DNA of 44,599 bases from positions 1-44,599 of the forward strand of contig WQUA01000016.1 in assembly GCA_009786025.1 (NCBI GenBank), read 5' to 3'. The stretch comes from Pseudomonadota bacterium. Lineage in GTDB: Bacteria; Pseudomonadota; Gammaproteobacteria; Burkholderiales; Casimicrobiaceae. The position numbers were made by a program, and so were the translations under genes. Position 1 is the first letter of the stretch. Each line of letters begins with the position of its first letter. Below are positions 1 through 8,048 of this stretch, piece after piece. The notes under the pieces are model-generated. The model worked only from the letters and a program-made list of their open reading frames with translations, had not been told where the DNA came from and searched no databases.

Positions 1-128
1 TCAAGCTGGGCGCCATCGCGCTGTGCGCGCTGCCGGTGGCGGCGGGCTGGGTCGTCCTCTCGACCGCGCTGGGGCGCAAGCAGGAGCGCCTGGCGGCAAA
101 AATGTCGGATGCAGGGGCGCAACCATGA
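1..128 (+). CDS. C-terminal end of an unidentified membrane protein (partial, 5' end outside window)
   Basis: The frame beginning at base 3 is open for 41 codons and stops with TGA at 126-128. It encodes a hydrophobic stretch (IALCALPVAAGWVVLSTAL) followed by a basic, then polar tail, as expected for the last transmembrane helix and cytoplasmic end of an inner-membrane protein. The stop overlaps an ATG at 125-127 (ATGA), the usual sign of translational coupling to a following gene. The DNA is clearly more GC-rich than the Pho genes that follow. Too little is present to name a family; a membrane subunit of a redox enzyme is possible because the next start encodes a twin-arginine-like motif, but that is a guess. 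Confidence 0.5.
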   Translation, partial: KLGAIALCALPVAAGWVVLSTALGRKQERLAAKMSDAGAQP

Positions 129-388
129 GCCATCAAACCCTCACCCGCCGCGGCTTTGCCACCCTTGCCGGCGACGAGTGGCGGCGTTTATCGAGTGGTT
201 TTGATTGTCCTAAGGATTTGGTGGCAAAGCAGGAGGAATACCGCGCTGGTAGCTCACCCAGACCTTCGCAAGCGAGGAAAGGAGTAAGCTCCTCCCCCGC
301 AAGCGGGGAAAAGCTGGATGGGGAAGCGGTAGCACAGGGCGTATTTGAACAAAAAATGGCGAAAAGCGCTTTTGCCGATGATTTGTAA
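125..388 (+). pseudogene. Truncated gene start with twin-arginine-like motif running into repeat DNA
   Basis: An ATG at 125 overlaps the stop of the preceding gene and starts MSHQTLTRRGFATLAG, which resembles a Tat signal region (S/T-R-R-x-F). After about 16 residues the expected hydrophobic core is missing. The frame continues through low-complexity sequence to TAA at 386-388, 87 codons in all. Bases about 245-330 contain CCCCCGCAAGCGGGG and AGCTGGATGGGG, which match the intergenic repeat elements seen elsewhere in the window. The most economical reading is a gene whose body was lost by deletion or rearrangement, leaving its start joined to repeat DNA. An assembly join is the alternative. 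A real 87-residue protein is unlikely. Confidence 0.4.
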
Positions 389-416
389 TAAAACTGTAAA
401 AATTCCTTGTTAAAGT
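383..416 (+). promoter_or_regulatory. PHO box and likely -10 of the pst-pho operon
   Basis: TTGTAATAAAACTGTAAA at 383-400 agrees with the PhoB consensus CTGTCATAAAACTGTCAT at 14 of 18 positions, including the central ATAAAACTGT. Ten bases further on, TAAAGT (411-416) is a plausible -10, which is the spacing normal for PhoB-activated promoters where the PHO box replaces the -35. The pstS start lies at 446. Because phoB and phoR are the last genes of the same unit, this site implies an autoregulatory loop. Confidence 0.75.
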
Positions 417-445
417 GGAAACGATTCTTGGCAAAGGAGGCGACG

Positions 446-1483
446 ATGTTGCGTCATTGGTGGCAATTATGGGCAGGGGCTTTTGCGCTGGCGATAGGCG
501 CTCAGGCGATTGCTCAGTCTGTTGAGGTTACTGGCGCGGGCGCGTCGTTTCCGGCGCCGCTGTACGCAAAGTGGGCCGATGTTTACAGCAAGGAGACCGG
601 CCACAGGATCAATTATCAGTCGATCGGTTCGGGCGGCGGCATCAAGCAGATTCGGGCGAAAACGGTGGATTTCGGCGCGACAGATGCGCCGATGAAGCCG
701 GAGGATCTGGAAAAGAGCGGGTTGGCGCAGTTTCCGACGGTGATCGGCGGTGTGGTGCCGGTGGTGAATATCAAAGGCATCAGCAACGGTCAGTTGCGTT
801 TGAGCGGCCCGGTGTTGGCCGATATTTATCTCGGCAAGATCACGCGATGGAACGATCCGGCGATCACGGCGCTCAATCCCGAGTTGAAGTTGCCGTCGGC
901 AGCGATTGCGGTAGTGCGCCGTTCGGACGGCGCGGGAACAACGTTTGTTTTCACCAGTTATTTGTCCAAAGTCAGCGCCGACTGGAAGGCGAACGTCGGT
1001 GAGGGGACGGCGGTGCAATGGCCGGTCGGCTTGGGCGGCAAAGGCAACGAAGGGGTTTCGGCGTTCGTGTTGCGGATCGGGAATTCGATCGGCTATGTCG
1101 AATCCGCGTACGCGAAATTCGGGAAAATGGCGTATGTGTTGATGCAAAACGCGGCGGGGGAATTCGTCGCGCCGACCGGAGAAACATTCAGCGCGGCGGC
1201 GGCGGGGGCGAAGTGGGATCCGGCGTCGTTTTATGTGATTTTGACCAATCAGCCGGGCAAGAAAACCTGGCCGATTTCGGGCGCAACTTTTATTTTGATG
1301 CACAAAACGCAGGACAAGCCGATGCAGGCGAAAGCGGCGCTGGATTATTTTGCCTGGGCGTTTAAAAATGGCGGCAAGATAGCGAGCGAACTGGATTATG
1401 CGCCGCTGCCGGAATCGCTGACCAAGGCGATTGAGGCGTCATGGGCGCAGATCAAAGATGCTTCCGGTAAGGCGGTTTATTGA
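446..1483 (+). CDS. pstS: Phosphate ABC transporter substrate-binding protein PstS
   Basis: The 345-residue product is the periplasmic phosphate receptor of the high-affinity Pst system. The first 24 or so residues are a signal peptide (hydrophobic WAGAFALAIGAQAIA). Family hallmarks follow: GAGASFPAPLYAKW, a serine/glycine phosphate-binding loop (SIGSGGG), DFGATDAPM, and RSDGAGTTFVF. The start at 446 is preferred over an in-frame ATG at 407 because AAAGGAGG ends six bases before it and the signal peptide then begins directly. The gene sits 45 bp behind a PHO box and heads pstSCAB-phoU-phoBR. Expression should therefore rise under phosphate limitation. No missing residues or unusual insertions were noticed. 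Confidence 0.96.
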   Translation: MLRHWWQLWAGAFALAIGAQAIAQSVEVTGAGASFPAPLYAKWADVYSKETGHRINYQSIGSGGGIKQIRAKTVDFGATDAPMKPEDLEKSGLAQFPTVIGGVVPVVNIKGISNGQLRLSGPVLADIYLGKITRWNDPAITALNPELKLPSAAIAVVRRSDGAGTTFVFTSYLSKVSADWKANVGEGTAVQWPVGLGGKGNEGVSAFVLRIGNSIGYVESAYAKFGKMAYVLMQNAAGEFVAPTGETFSAAAAGAKWDPASFYVILTNQPGKKTWPISGATFILMHKTQDKPMQAKAALDYFAWAFKNGGKIASELDYAPLPESLTKAIEASWAQIKDASGKAVY

Positions 1484-1530
1484 TAGTGTTTCTGGTAGAG
1501 TAGAAAAAACTTGAGGATCGGACAAACATA

Positions 1531-2532
1531 ATGTCGATGCCGACAACGATCACTTCACCATCGCTGCCGTCGCCATCGCCGGTTGCCCGAGCGCGGCGGC
1601 GTTCGACCTGGGGCGACGTGTTGTTTTACCGCATCACGCAAGGGTTTGCGTTGCTGACCTTGCTGCTGCTTTCCGGCATTATCGTGTCGCTGGTTTGGGG
1701 CGCCTGGCCGGCCATCCAGCATTTCGGGCCTTCGTTTTTGTGGAAGGCCGAATGGAATCCGCCGATGCAACGCTTCGGCGCGTTGATTCCGGTTTACGGT
1801 ACGTTGATCACTTCGGCGGTGGCGCTGGTCATCGCCGTTCCGGTGAGTTTCGGCATTGCTTTTTTTCTGACCGAGATGGCGCCGACCTGGCTGAGAAAGC
1901 CGCTGGGAATCGCGGTCGAGTTGCTGGCCGGCATTCCCAGTATCGTTTACGGCATGTGGGGATTGCTGGTGTTCGTGCCGATTTTTGCCGAGTATTTTCA
2001 ACCGATGCTCGCCGAAACACTGGGGATGCTACCGATCATCGGCGCGCTGTTTTCGGGGCCGCCGATCGGCATCGGTATTTTGTCGGCGGGCATTGTGCTG
2101 GCGATTATGATTATTCCGTTCATCGCGTCGGTGATGCGCGATGTGTTCGAGATCACGCCAGCGATTTTGAAAGAATCGTCGTATGCGCTGGGTTCGACTC
2201 GCTGGGAAGTGATGTGGAACGTGGTGCTGCCTTATACGCGGGTCGGCGTCGTCGGCGGCATCATGCTGGGACTGGGACGCGCGTTGGGCGAAACGATGGC
2301 GGTGACGTTTCTGATCGGTAACATCAATTCGTTTCAGGGTTTTTCGCTTTTCCTGCCCGGCAACAGCATTGCTTCGGCGCTGGCCAATGAATTCACCGAA
2401 GCGTCGAGCGAGTTATACAGGGCGGCGCTGATCGAGCTTGGTCTGATTCTTTTCCTGATTACCTTCATCGTGCTGAGTTTGTCGAAGCTGTTGTTGATGC
2501 GGCTCGCTAAATCAGGAGGAACGCGGACATGA
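1531..2532 (+). CDS. pstC: Phosphate ABC transporter permease PstC
   Basis: The 333-residue inner-membrane protein is one of the two channel subunits of the Pst phosphate importer. A cytoplasmic Ser/Pro/Arg-rich N-terminus of about 30 residues is followed by six or more hydrophobic segments. The binding-protein-dependent permease (EAA) loop is visible as [23 protein letters not shown], continuing into [18 protein letters not shown]. The start ATG at 1531 has GAGG about 14 bases upstream; an ATG six bases later is equally possible. The stop overlaps the pstA start (ATGA at 2529-2532), so PstC and PstA are probably translated in a coupled fashion, fitting their 1:1 role in the complex. Confidence 0.95.
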   Translation: MSMPTTITSPSLPSPSPVARARRRSTWGDVLFYRITQGFALLTLLLLSGIIVSLVWGAWPAIQHFGPSFLWKAEWNPPMQRFGALIPVYGTLITSAVALVIAVPVSFGIAFFLTEMAPTWLRKPLGIAVELLAGIPSIVYGMWGLLVFVPIFAEYFQPMLAETLGMLPIIGALFSGPPIGIGILSAGIVLAIMIIPFIASVMRDVFEITPAILKESSYALGSTRWEVMWNVVLPYTRVGVVGGIMLGLGRALGETMAVTFLIGNINSFQGFSLFLPGNSIASALANEFTEASSELYRAALIELGLILFLITFIVLSLSKLLLMRLAKSGGTRT

Positions 2533-3383
2533 AACCGATAACCTTTTCCTGGCTGGCTTGGCGCCGTCGCTGCGTGAATTACACGGCGACGGGATTGTCG
2601 CTGCTGGCGATGGCTTTTGGACTGTTCTGGTTGCTGTGGATTTTGTGGACGACGTTCAGTCTCGGCGTGTCGGGATTGTCGCTGGGGCTTTTCACACAGA
2701 TGACGCCGCCGCCGGGAACCGAGGGCGGGCTGGCCAATGCGATGGTCGGCAGTTTGTTGATGGTTGGCTTGGCGACCCTGATCGGTACGCCGGTCGGAAT
2801 TTTCTCCGGCATTTATCTGGCGGAATTCGCGCAGCGCGGCTGGCTGGGTGAAGTGATTCGCTTTATGAACGACGTGTTGCTGTCTGCCCCGTCGATCATT
2901 ATCGGTTTGTTCGTTTACACGGTTTATGTGGCGTACCGCGGGCAATTTTCCGGAGGCGCGGGCGTGCTGGCGCTGTCGCTGATCGTGATTCCGGTCGTCG
3001 TGCGCACCACCGAAAACATGTTGCGGCTGGTGCCGTCGAGTTTGCGCGAAGCGGCGTTTGCGCTGGGTGCGCCGCGCTGGCACATGATTATGTACGTCAC
3101 ACTGCGCGCGTCACTGGCGGGTGTGATGACCGGCATTCTGCTGGCGATTGCCCGGATCGCCGGCGAAACCGCGCCGCTGCTGTTCACCGCGTTGTCGAAT
3201 CAGTACTGGAGCACCGATCTCGACAAGCCGATGGCGAGTTTGCCGGCGGTGATTTTCAAATATGCGATGTATCCGTTTGAAGACTGGAACCGGCTGGCCT
3301 GGGCGGGCGTTTTCCTGATTGTGATGGCGGTGCTGGCGCTCAATATCGCGGCGCGCATGTTCTTCGGACGTAAAACGGTTTAA
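2529..3383 (+). CDS. pstA: Phosphate ABC transporter permease PstA
   Basis: The 284-residue product is the second membrane subunit of the Pst importer. It has several transmembrane segments and the permease coupling loop ([23 protein letters not shown]) followed by [14 protein letters not shown], typical of PstA. AGGAGG at 2515-2520 precedes the ATG by eight bases, and the start overlaps the pstC stop by four bases. PstB follows after 19 bp. The length is within the usual PstA range and nothing is missing. Confidence 0.95.
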   Translation: MKPITFSWLAWRRRCVNYTATGLSLLAMAFGLFWLLWILWTTFSLGVSGLSLGLFTQMTPPPGTEGGLANAMVGSLLMVGLATLIGTPVGIFSGIYLAEFAQRGWLGEVIRFMNDVLLSAPSIIIGLFVYTVYVAYRGQFSGGAGVLALSLIVIPVVVRTTENMLRLVPSSLREAAFALGAPRWHMIMYVTLRASLAGVMTGILLAIARIAGETAPLLFTALSNQYWSTDLDKPMASLPAVIFKYAMYPFEDWNRLAWAGVFLIVMAVLALNIAARMFFGRKTV

Positions 3384-3402
3384 CCAGGATGCGGATAGTA
3401 AG

Positions 3403-4179
3403 ATGCAGATACAAGAGACAGCACTGACCGCGCAAATCCGCTTTCAGGATTTCAATTTCTATTACGGCGGATTTCACGCGCTTAAAAACATTCAGCTTGA
3501 TATTTATCAAGGGTTGGTGACGGCGTTTATCGGCCCGTCAGGTTGCGGCAAATCGACGTTGCTGCGTACGATCAACCGAATGTATTCGCTTTATCCCGGA
3601 CAGCGCGCCGAAGGGCATTTGTTCATTGATGGTGAAGACGCGCTGGCCAGCGATGTCGATCTCAACGATTTGCGCAAACGGGTCGGCATGGTGTTTCAGA
3701 AGCCAACGCCGTTTCCGATGTCGATTTACGATAACATCGCTTACGGCGTGCGTTTGCATGAACGCCTGCCGCGCGGCGAGATGGATGCGCGGGTCGAATG
3801 GGCGCTCAAGAAAGCGGCGCTGTGGGACGAGGTGAAAGACAAGCTGAAGCAGGAGGGCACCAGCCTGTCGGGCGGCCAGCAGCAGCGCTTGTGCATCGCC
3901 CGCGGCATCGCGGTGCGGCCGCGCGTGCTGTTGCTCGATGAGCCGACTTCGGCGCTCGATCCGATTTCAACGTTGCGGATCGAGGAGCTGGTTTCGGAAT
4001 TACGCGGCGAATTCACGATCGTGATTGTGACGCACAACATGCAACAGGCAGCACGGGTGTCGGATTTTACGGCGTACATGTACTTGGGCGAGCTGGTCGA
4101 ATACAATAAGACCGATACTATTTTTGTCAAACCGGCGAAAAAAGAGACGGAAGATTACATTACCGGCCGTTTCGGCTGA
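3403..4179 (+). CDS. pstB: Phosphate ABC transporter ATP-binding protein PstB
   Basis: The 258-residue ATPase drives phosphate import through PstA and PstC and takes part with PhoU and PhoR in phosphate signalling. Walker A is GPSGCGKST (about residues 46-54), the Q-loop is [16 protein letters not shown], the ABC signature is LSGGQQQR, Walker B is [12 protein letters not shown], and the switch histidine lies in IVTHNMQQA. These PstB-specific features ([11 protein letters not shown] and the C-terminal DYITGRFG) separate it from other importers. The ATG at 3403 gives the usual family length. phoU follows after 28 bp. Confidence 0.96.
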   Translation: MQIQETALTAQIRFQDFNFYYGGFHALKNIQLDIYQGLVTAFIGPSGCGKSTLLRTINRMYSLYPGQRAEGHLFIDGEDALASDVDLNDLRKRVGMVFQKPTPFPMSIYDNIAYGVRLHERLPRGEMDARVEWALKKAALWDEVKDKLKQEGTSLSGGQQQRLCIARGIAVRPRVLLLDEPTSALDPISTLRIEELVSELRGEFTIVIVTHNMQQAARVSDFTAYMYLGELVEYNKTDTIFVKPAKKETEDYITGRFG

Positions 4180-4207
4180 TACGCAATACGGGAGAAAAGG
4201 AAGAGCT

Positions 4208-4918
4208 ATGACGACACACATGTCCAAACAATTTGAGATCGAAATGGAGACGATCCGCAGCGATGTGCTGGCGATGGGTGGGCTGGTCGAAGCGCAATTG
4301 GCGCGCGGCGTGTCGGCGTTGTCCGAAGATGAGAATCCGGAACTGCTCGAAATCGTCAAGCGCAGCGAAAAAGAGATCAACCAGATGCAGGTTGACATCG
4401 ATCAGTTGTGTGCGCAAATCATCGCCCGACGGCAGCCGGCGGCGGTAGATCTGCGGGTGATCCTGACCATCAGCAAGGTAGTGAACGATCTCGAACGGGT
4501 TGGCGATGAAGCGAAAAAAATCGCCCGCAAGGCGGCGCGCTTGCAGGGCAACGAGCGGCTCACCCGGATACAGTACTATGAAACGATTCACGCCGGCGAG
4601 TTGGCGCAGGCTATTTTGCACCGGGTGTTGAATGCGTTCGCGCGGCTCGATATTGACGAAGCTATCGCCATTTACGATGCCGACGACGAAATCGACATGG
4701 CGTTCGATCTGGTTACCCGTCAACTGGTCGGTTTCATGATGGAAGACCCACGCACGATCAGCAGCGCGCTTGAAGTGTTGTTTGTCGCCAAATCGATCGA
4801 GCGCATCGGTGATCATGCCAAAAATATCGCCGAGGCGATTGTACAGGTGGTGATGGGGAAGGATGTACGGCATACGTCGCTTGAAGAAATCAAAGCGAAA
4901 ATTGCGGAGCGCGAATGA
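4208..4918 (+). CDS. phoU: Phosphate signalling complex protein PhoU
   Basis: The 236-residue, mostly helical protein represses PhoR signalling when phosphate is plentiful and moderates Pst uptake. It consists of two three-helix PhoU repeats. The metal-binding motifs appear as KVVNDLERVGDEAKKI in the first and KSIERIGDHAKNIAEA in the second. The start at 4208 (MTTHMSKQFEIEM) has AGGAAGAG upstream and matches the family N-terminus; the open frame runs 28 codons further back, but that stretch overlaps pstB. The stop overlaps the phoB start as ATGA, placing the negative regulator and the response regulator under coupled translation. Confidence 0.95.
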   Translation: MTTHMSKQFEIEMETIRSDVLAMGGLVEAQLARGVSALSEDENPELLEIVKRSEKEINQMQVDIDQLCAQIIARRQPAAVDLRVILTISKVVNDLERVGDEAKKIARKAARLQGNERLTRIQYYETIHAGELAQAILHRVLNAFARLDIDEAIAIYDADDEIDMAFDLVTRQLVGFMMEDPRTISSALEVLFVAKSIERIGDHAKNIAEAIVQVVMGKDVRHTSLEEIKAKIAERE

Positions 4919-5625
4919 CAACGATACTGATTGTTGAAGATGAGCCGGCGATTGTCGAGCTGTTGCGGGTGACGCTCGAAGCCGAGCGCTATGTCGTCCG
5001 TGAAGCCGGCAGTGCCGAGGCAGCCTGGCGAATGATTGAAGAAGCGCCTCCCGATTTGTTATTGCTCGACTGGATGCTGCCGGGCCAATCGGGATTGGCG
5101 CTGGCGAAACGTCTGCGTCAACAGGAGCGCACCCAAGCGTTGCCGATCATTATGGTGACGGCGCGCGCTGAGGAAGCGGACAAAGTTGCCGGACTGGAAA
5201 CCTGGGTGGACGATTATATCACCAAACCGTTTTCGCCACGCGAATTGAAAGCGCGGATCAAAGCCGTGTTGCGTCGTCGGACGGCGAAGAATTCTGAGGC
5301 GCCGCTGCGGGCAGGGTTGTTGGTGCTTGACCCGGTATCGCATCGCGCCCATTGCGGCGGTGAACTGCTGACGCTGGGGTCGCTGGAATTTCGCCTGTTG
5401 CATTTCCTGATGGCGCGCCCTGACCGTGTCTTTACGCGAGCACAATTGCTCGATGCCGTGTGGGGCGACGATGCCGACATCGAGGAGCGCACTGTCGATG
5501 TGCTGGTGAGTCGCTTGCGACAGGCGCTGGCGCTAGACCGCCTGGATGTGATGATCGAAACTGTGCGCAGTTGCGGTTATCGCTGGAACCCGGGGAAACA
5601 AGATGATATTGCCTCCTCCTCATAA
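4915..5625 (+). CDS. phoB: Phosphate regulon response regulator PhoB
   Basis: The 236-residue transcription factor activates PHO-box promoters when phosphorylated by PhoR. The receiver domain (about 1-120) carries the acidic pair E8/D9, the phosphoacceptor D52 in LLLLDWMLPGQSG, T82 and K104 in ITKPFSP. The C-terminal winged-helix domain (about 135-228) is of the OmpR/PhoB type (LTLGSLEFRLLHFLM, VDVLVSRLRQAL, IETVRSCGYRW). The ATG overlaps the phoU stop by four bases and the gene overlaps phoR by 23 bases. GLETWVDDY replaces the more usual GLETGADDY, probably a neutral change. Confidence 0.95.
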   Translation: MTTILIVEDEPAIVELLRVTLEAERYVVREAGSAEAAWRMIEEAPPDLLLLDWMLPGQSGLALAKRLRQQERTQALPIIMVTARAEEADKVAGLETWVDDYITKPFSPRELKARIKAVLRRRTAKNSEAPLRAGLLVLDPVSHRAHCGGELLTLGSLEFRLLHFLMARPDRVFTRAQLLDAVWGDDADIEERTVDVLVSRLRQALALDRLDVMIETVRSCGYRWNPGKQDDIASSS

Positions 5626-6976
5626 CCGCGGCTGGTTGTTGCCGTCGGTCATCGTTGTGCTGGTGTTGATCGCCGGCGGGTTGGGCGGCATCTGGGCGGC
5701 GTTGATTGTATTGGCGGTGGGCTTTGCCGGCACGACGGTATTTCATCTCGCGCATTTGTACATCTTGCAACGCTGGGCGGCAAGCTCGCTGGAACATTAC
5801 ACGGCATTGCCGGAAGGGGTGGGCGTTTGGAGCGATGTGCTGGCGGCGCTATTGCGTCGTGAACAGAAGCGTGTAGCGTTTCAGACAGCGCAAAGGCAAA
5901 CTATCGAACAGTTTCGCCGGATGGCGGAAGCGTTGCCGGACGGCGTGATCGTCCTTGACGGGCGCCGCCATATCGAATGGGCGAACCTGCGCGCCCAGCA
6001 ATGGTTGGCGCTCAACCTCGAAAAAGACCGCGGTCAGCCGCTCGGCAATCTGGTGCGGATGCCGGAGTTTCTGCGCTTTCTTGCCGATGACCTCGACGAA
6101 GCGCCATCTGGTGATGAAGCGGCGCAGCGCACGCTGATCATCCCGTCGGTTTTCGATACCGGCAAAACACTGGCGTTGCAACAAGTGCCGTTTGGCCGAG
6201 GCGGTCGATTATTGCTGGCACGCGATGTGACACAGTACGAAGCGGCGGCGCGGTTGCGGCGCGATTTCATCGCCAGCGTGTCGCACGAGCTGAAAACACC
6301 GCTGACGGTGATCGTCGGCTTTCTTGAAACCTTGCAGGAAACGGCCGTAGCAGACATGTCGGAACAAACGCGGACGCATTATTTCGAGCTGATGCGAACG
6401 CAGGCGAACAGTATGCAGCGCTTGGTCGATGACCTACTGACGCTATCAGCGCTCGAATCCGGTGCGCGTGAAAAAGAAGAAGAATGGTTCGCGGTCGCGC
6501 CGTTGTTGGAAACTCTGCAACAACAAACGCAGGCTTTATCGCAAGGTAAACATACAGTGACGCTGACCTTGCCGGCAGGAGAAACGCAGATCTACGGTGT
6601 GCGCGACGAACTGACCAGTGCCTTCAACAACCTGCTGACCAACGCCGTGCGCTATACTCCCGAAGGCGGCAAGATTGAACTTTCCTGGACGGTCGATAAC
6701 GAAGGGCGCGGTATTTTTACCGTGTGTGATACCGGCATCGGGATCGCCGCCGAACACCTGCCGCGCTTGACTGAGCGCTTTTACCGCGTTGACCGCGGAC
6801 GTTCGCGCGCCTCTGGCGGCACTGGCTTGGGGTTGGCCATCGTCAAGCATGTGCTCTTGCGCCATCAGGGCGAACTGGCTATCGACAGCCGGGTCAGCAA
6901 AGGCAGCACATTTTCCGCAATCTTGCCGACAGCAAGGGTTAAAGAACAGGAAGAGAGTGCTGGAATGGAACCCTGA
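5603..6976 (+). CDS. phoR: Phosphate regulon sensor histidine kinase PhoR
   Basis: The 457-residue inner-membrane kinase senses Pst/PhoU status and phosphorylates PhoB. Two adjacent hydrophobic segments lie within residues 10-50, with no sizeable periplasmic domain, as in other PhoR proteins. A PAS-like region (about 95-205) follows. The HisKA domain has H228 in VSHELKTPLTVIVGF, and the ATPase domain shows the N box (NNLLTNAVRYT), G1 (VCDTGIGI) and G2 (GGTGLGLAIVKH). The start at 5603 lies inside the end of phoB and is preceded by GGGGAAACAAG, giving a translationally coupled pair. No terminator is evident directly after the stop. Confidence 0.95.
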   Translation: MILPPPHNRGWLLPSVIVVLVLIAGGLGGIWAALIVLAVGFAGTTVFHLAHLYILQRWAASSLEHYTALPEGVGVWSDVLAALLRREQKRVAFQTAQRQTIEQFRRMAEALPDGVIVLDGRRHIEWANLRAQQWLALNLEKDRGQPLGNLVRMPEFLRFLADDLDEAPSGDEAAQRTLIIPSVFDTGKTLALQQVPFGRGGRLLLARDVTQYEAAARLRRDFIASVSHELKTPLTVIVGFLETLQETAVADMSEQTRTHYFELMRTQANSMQRLVDDLLTLSALESGAREKEEEWFAVAPLLETLQQQTQALSQGKHTVTLTLPAGETQIYGVRDELTSAFNNLLTNAVRYTPEGGKIELSWTVDNEGRGIFTVCDTGIGIAAEHLPRLTERFYRVDRGRSRASGGTGLGLAIVKHVLLRHQGELAIDSRVSKGSTFSAILPTARVKEQEESAGMEP

Positions 6977-7290
6977 TAGCGATGTTCCCCCGCCCGATCC
7001 CTACCCTTCCCAAAAACAACGTCATCGCTCTGGCGTACAGCGATCGGCCGGGGTAAAGCGCCATACCAAAGCATAGCTGCCGTTCTTCGCCCCTGGCGAG
7101 CTGTATCCCTGTTGGTCGCCATGCAGCAAAGGCCGACCTTTTCTCTTCCTCAGGCTCATTTGCCATAAGAAAAAACGGGGGCTTGCTTCTTTTTCCATAT
7201 TAGGGCATAATGAAAAGTTCTCCGACGGCAAAAGTCAGTCGCCGTCCGACAACGAATACCGAAATAACATTGAAACCGTAGGAGCAAACC
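6977..7290 (+). promoter_or_regulatory. phoR-rpmB gap with sigma-70 promoter and leader hairpin for rpmB
   Basis: This 314-bp gap has no convincing gene. Near its end TTGCTT (7183-7188) and CATAAT (7206-7211), separated by 17 bp, form a good vegetative promoter for the ribosomal-protein pair. In the resulting leader, GACGGC (7224-7229) can pair with GCCGTC (7241-7246) around an 11-base loop, about 45 bases before the rpmB start. A leader hairpin could serve autogenous control of ribosomal protein synthesis, but that is inference. The first 200 bases show nothing recognised. Confidence 0.6.
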
Positions 7291-7527
7291 ATGGCCCGAG
7301 TATGCCAGGTGACAGGGAAAGGCCCGATGGTGGGGCATCATGTTTCCCATGCGAACAACAAGACCAAGCGCCGTTTTCTGCCTAATTTGCAGCAACGCCG
7401 GATCTGGGTCGAAAGCGAAAATCGTTACGTCAGCTTGCGCCTGACCAACGCCGCACTGCGCACGATCGACAAAAAAGGGATCGACGCGGTGCTGGCCGAC
7501 TTGCGCGCGCAAGGCCAAACCATTTAA
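7291..7527 (+). CDS. rpmB: 50S ribosomal protein L28
   Basis: The 78-residue basic protein is L28 of the large ribosomal subunit. [34 protein letters not shown] is here in register with the family (listed in parts: [12 protein letters not shown], then [17 protein letters not shown]), ending with the usual region [21 protein letters not shown] lies seven bases before the ATG. It is followed after 41 bp by rpmG, the normal partner in proteobacteria, and has its own promoter upstream. Confidence 0.97.
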   Translation: MARVCQVTGKGPMVGHHVSHANNKTKRRFLPNLQQRRIWVESENRYVSLRLTNAALRTIDKKGIDAVLADLRAQGQTI

Positions 7528-7568
7528 CTTAGAGCGCGTCGCTTGCGGGCGGCGCACGGAGATCGATC

Positions 7569-7724
7569 ATGCGTGAAAAAATCAAACTGGAATCGTCCGC
7601 TGGAACTGGCCACTTTTACACGACGACCAAGAACAAAAAGAACATGCCCGAGAAGATGGAGATCATGAAATTTGACCCCGTCGCTCGTAAGCATGTGATG
7701 TACAAGGAAATCAAGCTGAAGTAA
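7569..7724 (+). CDS. rpmG: 50S ribosomal protein L33
   Basis: The 51-residue product is L33 of the large ribosomal subunit. It reads [19 protein letters not shown] and continues with [20 protein letters not shown], the usual proteobacterial form. It lacks the four zinc-binding cysteines of the other L33 type, which is normal for this lineage. GGAG lies eight bases before the ATG. A strong terminator follows within 20 bp, closing the rpmB-rpmG unit. Confidence 0.97.
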   Translation: MREKIKLESSAGTGHFYTTTKNKKNMPEKMEIMKFDPVARKHVMYKEIKLK

Positions 7725-8048
7725 GCGTTTTCCGCGATGATTAAAAAAGCCCGCTCTGTCAAATGGCGGGCTTTTTGTTGGCCTGGATACTTTGAACGGG
7801 CGGTAAACGGCGTCGCCTAAAATAATTCCGAGATAGATTCTAGTCATTCTGAGTATTCGCTGCGATCGTCATGGAAAGACGCTTTATAATGAACAGTCAA
7901 CCGAGGGCTGGGAAGAAGTTGGGTGTAACCATCAGGCAAAGCGCGTACTATCTGCGCCCGACGTTTATAGCGTCGGACTGAACCCGCTCTCCAGAAAATG
8001 CCCTCCCGGCCTTTGAAGGTTTTTATTTCTTTGTTAAAAGTGTGTGCC
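7725..8048 (+). promoter_or_regulatory. rpmG-pckG gap: candidate -10 and inverted repeat before pckG
   Basis: After the rpmG terminator this 324-bp gap holds TATAAT at 7885-7890, a perfect -10 hexamer without a convincing -35 at normal distance. Downstream, CCGACG (7958-7963) and CGTCGG (7971-7976) form a perfect 6-bp inverted repeat around TTTATAG, 73 bp before the pckG start. It could be an operator or a leader hairpin. No small gene was recognised. Confidence 0.4.
7744..7777 (+). terminator. Rho-independent terminator after rpmG
   Basis: AAAAAGCCCGC pairs with GCGGGCTTTTT around a short loop, and the descending arm ends in a run of T. It lies 20 bp behind the rpmG stop. Confidence 0.9.

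Noticed and set aside
467..1303. Long open frame antisense to pstS (278 codons)
   Set aside because: Its codons mirror those of pstS, the peptide is Arg/His-rich without any motif, and the plus strand carries a complete PstS.
2334..3083. Long open frame antisense to pstC and pstA
   Set aside because: Composition is the Arg/Gln/His bias of a shadow frame; both plus-strand genes are intact.
4160..4921. Open frame antisense to phoU (253 codons)
   Set aside because: No motif or start signal, and it covers exactly a well-supported gene on the other strand.
5191..5220. Unusual WVDDY in PhoB in place of GADDY
   Set aside because: Not a phosphorylation or switch residue; likely a neutral change, so not raised as a finding.
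7569..7724. L33 without zinc cysteines as a sign of zinc-starvation paralogue
   Set aside because: The cysteine-free form is the ordinary one in most proteobacteria.
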